The notes: generated by a model not told the origin, from the sequence alone. DNA of 64,000 nucleotides from Flavobacteriales bacterium (GCA_002717515.1 PBEC01000025.1:62001-126000); one strand, 5' to 3'. Counted from the first letter of the stretch, positions 48,095 to 57,654 are shown. Translations and numbers: made by a program.

Positions 48095-51000
48095 ATGAGC
48101 GAAAGAATACTTGAAGCGTTAATGCAACTTTTTGCACTTGTAGCAAAAGTAGACGGTGTAAACGATAATGGCCGCTCTGTAGTAGAGAATTTTCTCAAAC
48201 AGCAATTGAATGCAGAATTAGTTAACAAATACTTAGATGTTTTTGAAAACTACCTTGAAAAACATCAAAAAATATCCAAAAGAAAAGAGGGAAAAGAAAG
48301 AAAAAGAACCTCCGTTAATTCAGTTAAAGTACTTAGAATCTGTACTCAGATTAATGAGGAACTTCAGCAAAAACAAAAAATAGTTGTTTTAATCCGATTA
48401 TTAGAATTTACTTTTTCTGCGAATTATTCAGAACAAGAGATAGAATTCGTTACAACAGTAGCAGAAACTTTTAATATTTCAGGAAATGAATTTCGTGAAA
48501 GTATGGCCTTTGTTGTATCGAATGATAACAAAATACCCGACAACGACAATTTCCTTATTATACACAAAGGAGATGAAGCTTACTATGACAAGGCAAAAGA
48601 AATCAAAAATTCCTTATTAGAAGGGGCAGTTAAAATACTTAGACTTGAGGAATCGGGAAATTATATCGCTAAATACTGTGGGGAAGAAGCCATTTATATA
48701 AATGGCCAAGTTATTGAAAATAATAGAGTTTATTTTCTAGCCCATGGGTCAAGTATTCGAAATAAAAAATTAAATCCCATCTATTTCAGCGATATATCTT
48801 CAAAATATAGAACTCAAGAAGAAACACAAAGAATAGACTTTATTGTTGACCAACTTGAGTACAAGTTTCCTGCTGGAAATACGGGCTTACATAAATTAAA
48901 TCTAGCAGATAATAGTGGCAACTTGATTGGAATAATGGGAGCATCGGGAGCTGGTAAGTCAACTCTTCTTTCCTTGCTCAACGGAACTCTTACTCCGACC
49001 TCAGGTTCAGTTAAAATAAACAATATAGATATCCATCATCAGAAAGAGAGATTAGAGGGCGTGATTGGACATATATCTCAAGATGATTTATTGATAGAGG
49101 ATTTAACGGTATTTGAAAACTTATATTACAATACAAAACTTTGTTACGATGGTTTACAAAAAAAAATCATCGTTAAGAAAGCTATTGAGATGCTCAAAAG
49201 TTTAGGTTTATATGAAATTAAAGACTTAAAGGTTGGATCGCCTCTCAATAAAAAAATTAGTGGTGGACAACGAAAAAGATTAAACATCGCTTTAGAATTA
49301 ATTCGAGAACCACAAGTTTTGTTTGTCGACGAACCAACCTCTGGTTTATCCTCAAGAGATTCAGAAAACATAATGGATTTACTCAAAGAGCTCGCTCTAA
49401 AGGGAAAACTTGTATTTGTTGTCATACATCAACCCTCGTCAGACATCTTTAAAATGTTTGACAATTTACTAATTTTAGATACAGGCGGATTTCCAATATA
49501 CTATGGAAATCCAGTTGAATCCGTTATATACTTTAAGAAAGCTACGAATCATGTAACAGCCAACGAAAGTGAATGTCACCATTGCGGAAACGTCAATCCC
49601 GAACAAATTTTTAACATTATTGAAACTAAAGTTGTTGATGAATATGGTAATATTACGGAGCAAAGACGCATACCTCCCAAAACATGGAATGAGATTTACA
49701 AAAAAGAAATAGATAATGAAGAAATAAACGTCAAAAGTATTGAAATGCCAAAAGGGAATTACAAAATCCCTAATAAATCAAGTCAATTTAAAGTCTTTTT
49801 CATTAGGGACGTACTTTCTAAAATTGCCAACACACAATACATGTTGATTAATTTCTTGGAGGGACCATTTTTAGCATTCATATTATCATATTTAGTCAAG
49901 TTTTACAGTACCGAAAGTGGGCCAGACGCCACATACTTATTCAGATACAATGAAAACATCACTGCATATCTTTTTATGAGTGTTGTAGTTGCTTTATTTA
50001 TGGGCTTAACAGTGAGTGCAGAAGAAATTATTAGCGATCGAAAGATTCTGAAAAGAGAAACTTTTCTAAACCTATCAAGATTCAGTTACTTGTCAAGTAA
50101 AACTGCAATAATGATTATTATATCGGCAATTCAAACGATATCATATATTTTGGTGGGTAACCTAATTTTAGGAATTAACGGAATGTTTTTAGATTATTGG
50201 ATGGTTCTTTTCTCTTGTAGTTTATTTGCTAACATGTTGGGTTTAAATATTTCTTCTGCCTTTAATTCTGTAGTTACAATATATATTTTAATTCCTATAC
50301 TTTTGATTCCACAATTACTGCTCAGCGGGGTAATTGTCAAATTTGATAAGTTAAACCCTTCTCTTTCATCACAGACCGTTGTTCCCATTGCAGGCGAAAT
50401 GATGGCCTCTCGATGGGCTTTTGAAGCCTTAGCAGTAAATCAATTTAAAGAAAATGTTTTTGAGCGAGAATATTATAATTACGACAAGGCTATGAGCATC
50501 GCTAACTACAAAAAAAACTTTTGGGTCTCGGCTATGAAAACGAATCTTACAATGGCCCTTAAATATGCTCAACCCTCCGACGTTAGTAATCAAAATAGAG
50601 CAAAAAAAAGAAAATATGATTTTCAAAGAAAAATCAATCTGGTCTTAAAAGAAATTCAAACTGAAGTTTCTTTCTTAAAAGACTTACATCATGACCTAAT
50701 CAAAATTGATTCTGAAGAAATTCAAACAGCTCTGAAGAAAAACTTAAGCAAAAATCATCGTGTTTTACTTTTAAAAAAGATTTTTGCTTCACAACAAAAG
50801 CTTCAAAACATCAATTCATTTAATAATGAAACAGCGAAAGAAATAAACAGCACGCTACAATCTTTAAAAGAGTTTTATATTAAAATGTATAATCTTTTTG
50901 CACGATTGAAAAATAAAAAAATAGCAAAAGTAAGAAGTGAAAAAAATGGTAAAAAAGAATTCATAGAACAACGAGACAAATATCAAAATGAAAGTTTAAC

Positions 51001-51289
51001 AGATTTAGTAAAAAATAAAAATGAAATAAATAAAATAATTGAATTCGATGGACAACTTGTTCAAAAATCCGACCCCATATACAGAGATTCAAAAAGCTTC
51101 AGAGCACATTTCTTTGCGCCAAGTAAAAAGCTCTTTGGACTTTCCATAGATACCTACTGGATAAATATCATGGTAATTCTTGGAATGGCCTTTATCCTGT
51201 TTATTTCACTATATTTCGATATTTTAAAAAGAATAATTGATTGGATTGGAGAAATTTCCAACAAGATTGGCTTATCAAAAGAAGATTAA
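48095..51289 (+). CDS. TerB-ABCG-type transporter fusion protein
   Basis: This 1,064-residue protein combines a TerB-like helical N-terminal domain (about 1-145), a small FHA- or beta-domain-like region (about 150-235), an ABCG-type ATPase domain (Walker A G-A-S-G-A-G-K-S-T at 282-290, signature I-S-G-G-Q-R-K-R-L at 388-396, Walker B V-L-F-V-D-E-P at 408-414), a possible zinc ribbon with C494-H-H-C497, six or so membrane segments from about 575 to 790, and a Lys-rich helical tail ending with a final TM and cytoplasmic end. Such fused ABC-2 type proteins occur in Bacteroidota, substrate unknown. It has its own transcription unit. Confidence 0.85.
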   Translation: MSERILEALMQLFALVAKVDGVNDNGRSVVENFLKQQLNAELVNKYLDVFENYLEKHQKISKRKEGKERKRTSVNSVKVLRICTQINEELQQKQKIVVLIRLLEFTFSANYSEQEIEFVTTVAETFNISGNEFRESMAFVVSNDNKIPDNDNFLIIHKGDEAYYDKAKEIKNSLLEGAVKILRLEESGNYIAKYCGEEAIYINGQVIENNRVYFLAHGSSIRNKKLNPIYFSDISSKYRTQEETQRIDFIVDQLEYKFPAGNTGLHKLNLADNSGNLIGIMGASGAGKSTLLSLLNGTLTPTSGSVKINNIDIHHQKERLEGVIGHISQDDLLIEDLTVFENLYYNTKLCYDGLQKKIIVKKAIEMLKSLGLYEIKDLKVGSPLNKKISGGQRKRLNIALELIREPQVLFVDEPTSGLSSRDSENIMDLLKELALKGKLVFVVIHQPSSDIFKMFDNLLILDTGGFPIYYGNPVESVIYFKKATNHVTANESECHHCGNVNPEQIFNIIETKVVDEYGNITEQRRIPPKTWNEIYKKEIDNEEINVKSIEMPKGNYKIPNKSSQFKVFFIRDVLSKIANTQYMLINFLEGPFLAFILSYLVKFYSTESGPDATYLFRYNENITAYLFMSVVVALFMGLTVSAEEIISDRKILKRETFLNLSRFSYLSSKTAIMIIISAIQTISYILVGNLILGINGMFLDYWMVLFSCSLFANMLGLNISSAFNSVVTIYILIPILLIPQLLLSGVIVKFDKLNPSLSSQTVVPIAGEMMASRWAFEALAVNQFKENVFEREYYNYDKAMSIANYKKNFWVSAMKTNLTMALKYAQPSDVSNQNRAKKRKYDFQRKINLVLKEIQTEVSFLKDLHHDLIKIDSEEIQTALKKNLSKNHRVLLLKKIFASQQKLQNINSFNNETAKEINSTLQSLKEFYIKMYNLFARLKNKKIAKVRSEKNGKKEFIEQRDKYQNESLTDLVKNKNEINKIIEFDGQLVQKSDPIYRDSKSFRAHFFAPSKKLFGLSIDTYWINIMVILGMAFILFISLYFDILKRIIDWIGEISNKIGLSKED

Positions 51290-51302
51290 AAAAAGAAACT
51301 CA

Positions 51303-52124
51303 TTACGGAACTAAATCTTCTACTTCCACTTTCGATTTATCAATTTTAATTGTAAAATTTTCAAAATCAAACAATTCATTATCCAACATGTGAGAAGGTG
51401 CAATGTTTTTTATGGATTTAAAAATTATTTCTTTTCTACCAGGGGATTTACGATCCCAATCACTAAGCATATCTTTTATTGCCTGTCTTTGCATCCCCTC
51501 TTGGGTTCCACAAAGATTACAAGGGATTATTGGGAATTTCTGAAGCTTTGAATACTCTTCAATATCGGCTTCCTTACAGTATGCTAAGGGACGTATAACA
51601 GTAAACTTTCCGTCATCAGTTTTATATTTAGGAGGCATGGTTTCGATTCTACCCGAGTAAAACATGTTTAAAAAGAGAGTTTCCATAATATCCTCTCGAT
51701 GATGACCCAATGCTATTTTGTTACAGCCCAATTCCTCGGCAACAGAATATAAAATACCTCTTCTCAAACGTGAACACAAACTGCACATAGTTTTACCCTC
51801 AGGTATTTTATCAATTACAACTGAGTAGGTATCTTTCTCTACTATTTTATAATTCACCCCTATTTTTTCGAAATATTCAGGTAATACATGCTCAGGATAT
51901 CCAGGTTGCTTTTGATCTAAATTAACAGCAACAATATCAAAATTCAACATATGCGATTTTTGCATATGCATCATTAAGTCAAGCATAGTATAGCTGTCCT
52001 TTCCTCCCGATAAACAAACCATTACCTTATCACCATCTTTGACTATACCATAGTCTTCATTAACTTTCCATACAGATTTTCTTATCCTCCTAGTCAACTT
52101 AACACTTTCATCCTCCTTTGCCAT
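51303..52124 (-). CDS. ttcA: tRNA 2-thiocytidine biosynthesis protein TtcA
   Basis: TtcA thiolates cytidine 32 in tRNA using an iron-sulfur cluster and ATP. The 273-residue protein shows the PP-loop S-G-G-K-D-S at 39-44 and the cluster cysteines C114-S-L-C117 and C202 (in P-C-N-L-C), typical of TtcA, with L-G-H-H-R-E-D near 139-145. A minus-strand TAATTTTG -7 box ends four bases before the ATG, suggesting a leaderless transcript. Transcripts run convergent to the TerB-ABCG gene with only 13 bases between the stops. Confidence 0.95.
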   Translation of the reverse strand: MAKEDESVKLTRRIRKSVWKVNEDYGIVKDGDKVMVCLSGGKDSYTMLDLMMHMQKSHMLNFDIVAVNLDQKQPGYPEHVLPEYFEKIGVNYKIVEKDTYSVVIDKIPEGKTMCSLCSRLRRGILYSVAEELGCNKIALGHHREDIMETLFLNMFYSGRIETMPPKYKTDDGKFTVIRPLAYCKEADIEEYSKLQKFPIIPCNLCGTQEGMQRQAIKDMLSDWDRKSPGRKEIIFKSIKNIAPSHMLDNELFDFENFTIKIDKSKVEVEDLVP

Positions 52125-52128
52125 AATA

Positions 52129-52136
52129 CAAAATTA
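52129..52136 (-). promoter_or_regulatory. -7 box directly upstream of ttcA
   Basis: Minus-strand TAATTTTG is a perfect TAnnTTTG match, four bases before the ATG at 52124. The distance implies transcription starts at the start codon. No TTG partner at the usual spacing. Confidence 0.5.
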
Positions 52137-52199
52137 AAGTTTTATTTCTACACAGCTTAATTACTTCATTAAAGCAAAAACATTGTTTCTTCGATAAAC

Positions 52200-52229
52200 A
52201 AAAAAACCCCGACTTTTGAAAAATCGAGG
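52200..52229 (-). terminator. Terminator after rpmH
   Basis: On the minus strand CCTCGA pairs with TCGGGG (one T-G pair) around an A/T-rich inner region, followed by seven T. It lies 31 bases after the rpmH stop, separating it from ttcA. Confidence 0.75.
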
Positions 52230-52260
52230 CCTGTAAAAATCCTTTAAAGGACTTTATATC

Positions 52261-52419
52261 TTAATGTTTACCAGTTCTTTCGTCAGAAACAGAAAGTTTT
52301 TTTCTTCCTTTTCTTCTTCTGGCAGCCAATACTTTTCTACCATTAGCCGATTCCATTCTAGATCTGAATCCGTGCTTATTTTTTCTTTTTCTTACCGATG
52401 GTTGAAATGTTCTTTTCAT
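52261..52419 (-). CDS. rpmH: 50S ribosomal protein L34
   Basis: This small 52-residue gene encodes L34, starting [19 protein letters not shown] and ending [13 protein letters not shown], the complete family pattern. It has a very good promoter (TTTG-N19-TATCTTTG) and a terminator of its own. No rnpA or yidC neighbour is present, unlike the arrangement in many bacteria. Confidence 0.98.
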   Translation of the reverse strand: MKRTFQPSVRKRKNKHGFRSRMESANGRKVLAARRRKGRKKLSVSDERTGKH

Positions 52420-52453
52420 CTCTTAATAGTTTTAACCTCAAAAGAGGGAGCGC

Positions 52454-52484
52454 AAAGATACAATAAAATCTTTTGGATACAAAT
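52454..52484 (-). promoter_or_regulatory. Promoter of rpmH, consensus Bacteroidota type
   Basis: On the minus strand TTTG (plus 52481-52484) and TATCTTTG (52454-52461) are separated by 19 bases, a perfect fit to the Bacteroidota -33/-7 consensus. The -7 box lies 34 bases before the rpmH ATG. Confidence 0.8.
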
Positions 52485-52542
52485 CGTTTTACCTGCTTTT
52501 TAAAAAAACAAAACTATGACACATTTATATCAGAACTAAACG

Positions 52543-52550
52543 TAAATTTG
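52543..52550 (+). promoter_or_regulatory. -7 box for the ABC exporter operon
   Basis: TAAATTTG matches TAnnTTTG exactly, 21 bases before the ATG at 52572; it should drive the exporter-rsmG-55020-55477 operon. No clear TTG partner. Confidence 0.5.
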
Positions 52551-52571
52551 CATTAAATATCCTAGATAATT

Positions 52572-54389
52572 ATGTCGTTCGGACGAAAAAAAGGAAATAA
52601 TGAGGGAATTAAGTTGACCAAAGACTCATATGCCAAAGCAAAGAACTTCCTGTCTTTTGTAAAGCCCTATGCATTTGTTTATATAGTTGGGTTTGTTTTC
52701 CTTCTTTTATCCAGTGGAGTTTCCGCATCGCTCCCCATATTTCTTGGACAAATCCTCGGTGCGGAATCATCAGAATTTAGTGCTGACTGGAATTTTGCCA
52801 GTACCGAAAACATATATGGTGTTTTAAGTATTTTAGCCGTATTATTGCCCTTACAGGCAATTTTCAGTTTTATTCGAATCATAACTTTTCACCACGTAAC
52901 GCACAACTCAATCCGTGATATTCGTAAAAAAGCATTTGAAGTCCTCATAAAGTCTCCTATGGCATACTTCGATGCAAGTAAAACTGGAGAAACAATATCT
53001 AGGATTTCAAACGATACAGAGCAAATTCAGGAAACTCTTACTACTACTGTTGCTGAATTTTTAAGGCAAGTAATCATTGTGGTATTTGGTTTGATTTTCA
53101 TATTTGTGATAAGTCCAAAATTGGTTTTAATTATGCTCGCTGTAATACCTCTTGCTGCAATTACAGCAATGTTGTTTGGTAAATTTATTAAAAAACTATC
53201 CCGATCGGCTCAAGACGAGACAGCAAAATCCAATAATATTATAGAAGAAGCTCTAGTAGGAATAAAAAGTTTAAAAGCTTATGCTAATGAATTTCTTGAA
53301 CTAAAAAAATATTCATCTGCTGTAACAAATATCAAATCTTTGAACATGAAAGTCGCATTGTGGAGAGGAATTTTTGTTGCTTTTATTGTAACTATTCTTA
53401 TTGGTGCAATCATATTTATTATTTGGCAGGGAATTGAGATGGTTCACATGGGTGGTTCAGGAGGAATCGAAAAGAAAGAATTCTTTCAATTTATTCTGTT
53501 TACGGTAATGCTTGGAACGTCAATTGGTTCCATTCCTGATCTATTTGCTAAAATCCAAAAATCAATAGGGGCTACAGAAAGTTTAATAAACATTATTCAG
53601 CAAGAAACAGAAAAAATTGACGCTACAAAGCCGGTATCAAACTCAAAATTTTTAACAGGAAGAATCGAACTTAAAAATTTAAATTTCTCTTACCCAAGTA
53701 GAAAAGAAACACAAATACTAAATGGTCTAAATTTAAATATTAAATCGGGTGAACAAATTGCACTAGTCGGTTCGTCTGGTAGTGGGAAATCAACCATCGC
53801 AAGCCTTTTGTTGCAATTTTATAAACTTGACGGTGGAGAAATTCATTTCGATGGTAAAAATGCCACTGAATATCCTGTAAATGAATTAAGATCACAAATG
53901 GCTTTTGTACCTCAAGAAGTAATTCTTTTAGGTGGAACTATTGAAGAAAATATCCGATATGGAAAACCTGAAGCCTCACACGAAGAAGTCATTTCAGCAG
54001 CCGAAAAAGCAAATGCCACAGAATTCATTAACGGTTTCCCTGATAAATTTGACACAATTGTTGGTGATAGAGGAATACAACTTTCAGGTGGACAAAGACA
54101 AAGAATAGCGATAGCTCGTGCTATACTAAGAGATCCTGCAATTTTAATTCTAGATGAAGCAACAAGTGCTTTGGACAGTGAGTCAGAAGTTGCCGTTCAG
54201 GATGCTTTAAACAAATTGATGCAAGGAAGAACTTCAGTAGTAATTGCACATCGATTATCGACAATTAAAAATGCAAATTCTATTGTTGTAATGAATAAGG
54301 GGAAAATAGCAGAACAAGGTACTCACGAAGAGTTGGTTAGTATTGAAAATGGCGTATACAAACGATTAAGTCAACTTCAATTTTCTTAA
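52572..54389 (+). CDS. ABC exporter, ABCB/MsbA-type (TM-ATPase fusion)
   Basis: The 605-residue protein fuses a six-helix membrane domain (about 30-340) to a nucleotide-binding domain with Walker A G-S-S-G-S-G-K-S-T near 400-408, Q-loop F-V-P-Q-E-V near 446-451, signature L-S-G-G-Q-R-Q-R-I-A near 503-512, Walker B I-L-I-L-D-E-A-T-S-A-L-D near 522-533 and H-loop A-H-R-L near 556-559. It works as a homodimer; the substrate, possibly lipid A or another hydrophobic molecule, is not decidable from sequence. rsmG starts one base after its stop. Confidence 0.93.
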   Translation: MSFGRKKGNNEGIKLTKDSYAKAKNFLSFVKPYAFVYIVGFVFLLLSSGVSASLPIFLGQILGAESSEFSADWNFASTENIYGVLSILAVLLPLQAIFSFIRIITFHHVTHNSIRDIRKKAFEVLIKSPMAYFDASKTGETISRISNDTEQIQETLTTTVAEFLRQVIIVVFGLIFIFVISPKLVLIMLAVIPLAAITAMLFGKFIKKLSRSAQDETAKSNNIIEEALVGIKSLKAYANEFLELKKYSSAVTNIKSLNMKVALWRGIFVAFIVTILIGAIIFIIWQGIEMVHMGGSGGIEKKEFFQFILFTVMLGTSIGSIPDLFAKIQKSIGATESLINIIQQETEKIDATKPVSNSKFLTGRIELKNLNFSYPSRKETQILNGLNLNIKSGEQIALVGSSGSGKSTIASLLLQFYKLDGGEIHFDGKNATEYPVNELRSQMAFVPQEVILLGGTIEENIRYGKPEASHEEVISAAEKANATEFINGFPDKFDTIVGDRGIQLSGGQRQRIAIARAILRDPAILILDEATSALDSESEVAVQDALNKLMQGRTSVVIAHRLSTIKNANSIVVMNKGKIAEQGTHEELVSIENGVYKRLSQLQFS

Positions 54390-54390
54390 C

Positions 54391-55020
54391 ATGAGATTGA
54401 ATCTAATTTTAAAATATTTTCCAGACCTAACCGAGAATCAGAAAAATCAGTTCAATAAACTTCAGGATTTATATGTAAAGTGGAATGCGCAAATAAATGT
54501 TATTTCAAGAAAAGATATAGATGAACTGTACACTCGGCATGTATTGCATTCATTAGGAATAGCAAAAGTTATTCAATTTAAGGCCGGAACATCAATAATG
54601 GATGTTGGAACTGGAGGAGGTTTTCCTGGTATACCATTAGCTATATTGTTTCCAGAGTCCAACTTTTACTTGATTGATACAATCGGGAAGAAAATTAAGG
54701 TAGTAAATGCGGTAGCAGAAGCATTAGCACTACAAAACGTTGAAGGTGTTCAAAAAAGAGCTGAAAAAGTAAAATTTGAGTTTGACTTTATCATAAGTAG
54801 AGCAGTTACCTCCCTTCCAAAATTTAACAATTGGATAAAAGGTAAATTTTCAAATGAATCGTTTAATGATTTACCCAATGGGTTACTATACCTAAAAGGA
54901 GGAGATTTGACAGAAGAAATGGAAAAAGCTGGGAAACCATACCAATCGTTCGAATTAAAAAATTATTTTTCCGAAGCTTTTTTTGATACCAAAAAGGTTA
55001 TTTATCTTGAATCTTTCTAA
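54391..55020 (+). CDS. rsmG: 16S rRNA (guanine(527)-N(7))-methyltransferase
   Basis: RsmG (GidB) methylates N7 of G527 in 16S rRNA. The 209-residue product carries the family marks W-N-x-Q-I-N-V-I-S-R-K-D near 31-42, R-H-V-L-H-S-L near 50-56, and the SAM motif M-D-V-G-T-G-G-G-F-P-G-I-P-L-A near 70-84. The gene starts one base after the ABC exporter stop and its stop overlaps the next start (TAATG), so it is internal to a tight operon. Confidence 0.95.
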   Translation: MRLNLILKYFPDLTENQKNQFNKLQDLYVKWNAQINVISRKDIDELYTRHVLHSLGIAKVIQFKAGTSIMDVGTGGGFPGIPLAILFPESNFYLIDTIGKKIKVVNAVAEALALQNVEGVQKRAEKVKFEFDFIISRAVTSLPKFNNWIKGKFSNESFNDLPNGLLYLKGGDLTEEMEKAGKPYQSFELKNYFSEAFFDTKKVIYLESF

Positions 55021-55460
55021 TGAGTAACCGAGAACACACATTATCCTACTGTACTGAATGCGCAAACAGAAAATTCGATTTTAAACGAGGTATTGTTTGC
55101 GGGTTAATTCAAGATATCCCATCCTTTGAAAAAGACTGTTCTGATTTTATAGAGGACCAAAATGTTATCCAGACAAAAATTGCTATTCAAGAGCGACAAA
55201 AACAAGCACAACTTGAACCCGATGCAATTGAAAAATCATTTGGACTTCATAAACTGGGAATAACAAACAGTATAATCGCAGGTTCTGTAATGATTATTGT
55301 TTCCATTTTTTGGTATACGGCCGGATCAATTGTTGGAATCATTTACTTCTACCCTCCTATTTTATTTTTATCGGGTATTTATATTCTATTTAGGGGACTC
55401 CAAAGGCAAAAATTAATAAATAGAAGTAAACGAAAAGATAGAAGTTCTATTGACTCCTGA
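55020..55460 (+). CDS. Small membrane protein with N-terminal Cys motif
   Basis: The 146-residue protein has a cysteine-containing N-terminus (C11-T-E-C14, C27, C40), a helical linker rich in Gln/Glu, and two membrane segments at about 82-100 and 107-127, ending with a basic tail. The spacing of four cysteines hints at metal binding, and similar N-termini occur in other Bacteroidota membrane proteins, but the function is unknown. It overlaps rsmG by one base. Confidence 0.78.
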   Translation: MSNREHTLSYCTECANRKFDFKRGIVCGLIQDIPSFEKDCSDFIEDQNVIQTKIAIQERQKQAQLEPDAIEKSFGLHKLGITNSIIAGSVMIIVSIFWYTAGSIVGIIYFYPPILFLSGIYILFRGLQRQKLINRSKRKDRSSIDS

Positions 55461-55476
55461 GTACAATTAAATCATT

Positions 55477-55767
55477 TTGAAAAAAAACAAAAATATAGAC
55501 TTTTCAGAAACTAAGCCATTCAAACGAAAAGCTAAATTAAAAACAAGAGTTTGGGGACCGTTTTGGTTATTCCAGACGAGAGGTTTATTCTCAGGCCTTT
55601 TGCTTTTAATTAGCGGGAGCTTTTATTTTTTTTGGGCTTTGGTAAAACAGAACCTGATGATTAGTGCTGTTTGGATATTTTGGGCACCTGGTATTTTTGT
55701 TACGTTACTGGCCCTAAGAAACAAGACTAAAAATACTAAAAGCTCAAACGAAACTAATCAGGAGTAA
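55477..55767 (+). CDS. Small two-TM membrane protein of unknown function
   Basis: A 96-residue protein with a basic N-terminus (about 1-30) and two membrane segments (about 39-53 and 61-78) and a polar tail. It starts with TTG (T-T-T-T-G-A-A-A-A-A context), as no ATG is available, and lies 16 bases after the preceding small membrane protein; it completes the operon. No family recognised; alternative starts further in are possible. Confidence 0.6.
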   Translation: MKKNKNIDFSETKPFKRKAKLKTRVWGPFWLFQTRGLFSGLLLLISGSFYFFWALVKQNLMISAVWIFWAPGIFVTLLALRNKTKNTKSSNETNQE

Positions 55768-55798
55768 CTGATTCGTATAAATTTTTTCATCCACTAAC

Positions 55799-55827
55799 AA
55801 AAAAACCTTTCCAACAGGAAAGGTTTT
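55799..55827 (-). terminator. Terminator after the sigma factor gene (possibly bidirectional)
   Basis: Stem AAAACCTTTCC / GGAAAGGTTTT with a four-base loop; on the minus strand it is followed by seven T. It lies 21 bases after the sigma factor stop. On the plus strand only four T follow, so it may also weakly stop the 55477 operon. Confidence 0.85.
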
Positions 55828-55848
55828 AAAATATAACTTCAGTAAAAA

Positions 55849-56460
55849 TTAAATTTTTTCTTGTGTATTGGACATTATGTTATAGAGAAACTCTCTAGCT
55901 CTGAACAACTGAGCTTTTACCGTACCCAATGGGATGTCCAAATGTTCAGCTATTTCTTCGTACGAAAACTCTTTAAAATAACGAAGTTCTACAAGTGTTC
56001 TATAACGAGGCTTTAATGTTTTTACCACTTCATGCATGATCTGAATTTTTTGCTCACGCATATAAGTTTGTTCAGGGTCTAACGCATCTGATTTTAAATC
56101 AATTTCAAGTTCGCTTCCTTCATCGTTCTCTAAAGTTTTATTGATAGAAAAAGTATTCTTTTTTCTTTTTCTTATAAAATCTATACAATTGTTAGAAGCA
56201 ATTTTGAACAACCATGTACTGAATGCATAATTTGGAGTATACTGATGCAACTTTTTAAACGCTTTACCAAAAGCTTCAATAGTTAAATCTTCTGCATCAT
56301 CCTTATTATTTACCATTTTCAAAAGCATGAAATAAATAGAGTCACGGTATCTATCCATTAACTCAGCATATGCCCTTTGAGACTTATTTTCTATTGCATC
56401 CCGAACTAAGTTATAGTCGTGAAGTGCTTTCTCTGACAAATTCGGTCCTGGTACTACCAT
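55849..56460 (-). CDS. ECF-type RNA polymerase sigma factor
   Basis: The 203-residue protein is a sigma-70 family extracytoplasmic function sigma factor. Region 2 is at about 20-95 (Y-R-D-S-I-Y-F-M-L-L, D-A-E-D-L-T-I-E-A-F, F-S-T-W-L-F-K-I-A-S-N-N-C-I-D) and region 4 at about 140-195 (L-V-E-L-R-Y-F-K-E-F-S-Y-E-E-I-A, G-T-V-K-A-Q-L-F-R-A-R). A negatively charged linker lies between. No anti-sigma factor gene is adjacent. It overlaps the upstream glycosyltransferase gene by seven bases, so it is the second gene of that unit. Confidence 0.93.
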   Translation of the reverse strand: MVVPGPNLSEKALHDYNLVRDAIENKSQRAYAELMDRYRDSIYFMLLKMVNNKDDAEDLTIEAFGKAFKKLHQYTPNYAFSTWLFKIASNNCIDFIRKRKKNTFSINKTLENDEGSELEIDLKSDALDPEQTYMREQKIQIMHEVVKTLKPRYRTLVELRYFKEFSYEEIAEHLDIPLGTVKAQLFRAREFLYNIMSNTQEKI

Positions 56461-57563
56461 TTTCCCTTTTTGCTTTTAAAAATTGTTACTATTACCGCAA
56501 AGCTGTGAAAAAATACCGAGAAAAACTCTACAAACAACAGCATAGCAGATTTTGTACTAACTTCAATTTTACTGAATATTCTTCTAATTAAAGAATACAT
56601 TATAAGTTTTTTTAAAATAATGATTGTTGAAATAACAAATAATTGCTTTGAACTGCACAAAACAAACGGCAAAACCAAATACCAAACAACTGATAATGAA
56701 TAAAATAAAGATAAAAGGGCAGTGTTTTTTTTGTTATATTTCACACCTGCTGAAACGTGACGTACTTTTTGGAGAAAAAATGATTTTAAACTTTCTTTTG
56801 GAATAGAGGTGGTTTGATAATCACTAGAAAAAACAATTGAGGGTTTAGTATGTTTGGAAATTTGATTAACAAATAGGTCATCATCGCCACTGGTGATATC
56901 ATAATGTGATTTAAATCCACCAACCTTGAAAAACAAATCTTTTTTGTATGCAACATTTCTTCCAACTGACATATAGGGAAATCCAGCAAGTGCGAACGAT
57001 AAATAATTCATGGCAATAAATCCTGTGTCCATTTGAATTAAATCATTTATGATGGTTTTCTCTTTTTGATATTGACCTACCCCTAAAACAATCTCACTTC
57101 CATCCAAAAAGCCATTAACCATACCCTGAAGCCATTTTTTTGAATTGGGTTTACAATCTGCATCTGTTAATACTAAATAGTCAAATTTTGATTTTTCAAT
57201 TCCATATTCTAAAACCTCTTTTTTTCCAAAAGACTGCTTTTCTTTATCAAAAGTATATACAATTAAGTTATTGTACTGATTCTTAAATTGTTGTAAAACA
57301 TCTAGACTTCTATCTAAAGAGCAGTCATCAACTACAATAACTTCATATTGAGGATACTCTTGACTCATTATTTCAGGAAGAAATTGAGATAAATTTTTCT
57401 CTTCATTTTTTGCACAAATAACCACACTTACTGCAGGTAAATGTGAAGACTCATTTTTTAATGAAGAGTATATTGCTAATTTTCTCCAAAAAAATAAATA
57501 ATATCCCAAAAGGATTATTGAAGAAAAAATAAAAAAAAGTTCAATCCATGAGAACAATTCCAT
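56454..57563 (-). CDS. Membrane-anchored family 2 glycosyltransferase
   Basis: The 369-residue protein has an N-terminal TM (about 8-26), a GT-A domain with V-S-V-V-I-C-A-K-N-E near 45-54, V-I-V-V-D-D-C-S near 74-81, L-T-D-A-D-C-K-P near 132-139 (DxD), G-D-D-D near 226-229, and two or more C-terminal TM segments (about 280-365). This is the processive type 2 glycosyltransferase layout; the sugar and acceptor are unknown. It is transcribed just before the sigma factor gene. Confidence 0.9.
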   Translation of the reverse strand: MELFSWIELFFIFSSIILLGYYLFFWRKLAIYSSLKNESSHLPAVSVVICAKNEEKNLSQFLPEIMSQEYPQYEVIVVDDCSLDRSLDVLQQFKNQYNNLIVYTFDKEKQSFGKKEVLEYGIEKSKFDYLVLTDADCKPNSKKWLQGMVNGFLDGSEIVLGVGQYQKEKTIINDLIQMDTGFIAMNYLSFALAGFPYMSVGRNVAYKKDLFFKVGGFKSHYDITSGDDDLFVNQISKHTKPSIVFSSDYQTTSIPKESLKSFFLQKVRHVSAGVKYNKKNTALLSLFYSLSVVWYLVLPFVLCSSKQLFVISTIIILKKLIMYSLIRRIFSKIEVSTKSAMLLFVEFFSVFFHSFAVIVTIFKSKKGKW

Positions 57564-57654
57564 AAATACAAAGAAAACGAATCCAAATCAGTTTTAAGAA
57601 TCAGAACGATTATTCCATAAAAAAACTGCTCACATAATCTTATCTTTACAAACA

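Noticed and set aside
52261-55020. Replication origin near rpmH and rsmG
   Set aside because: These genes flank origins in some phyla, but no dnaA, rnpA or cluster of DnaA boxes is visible here.
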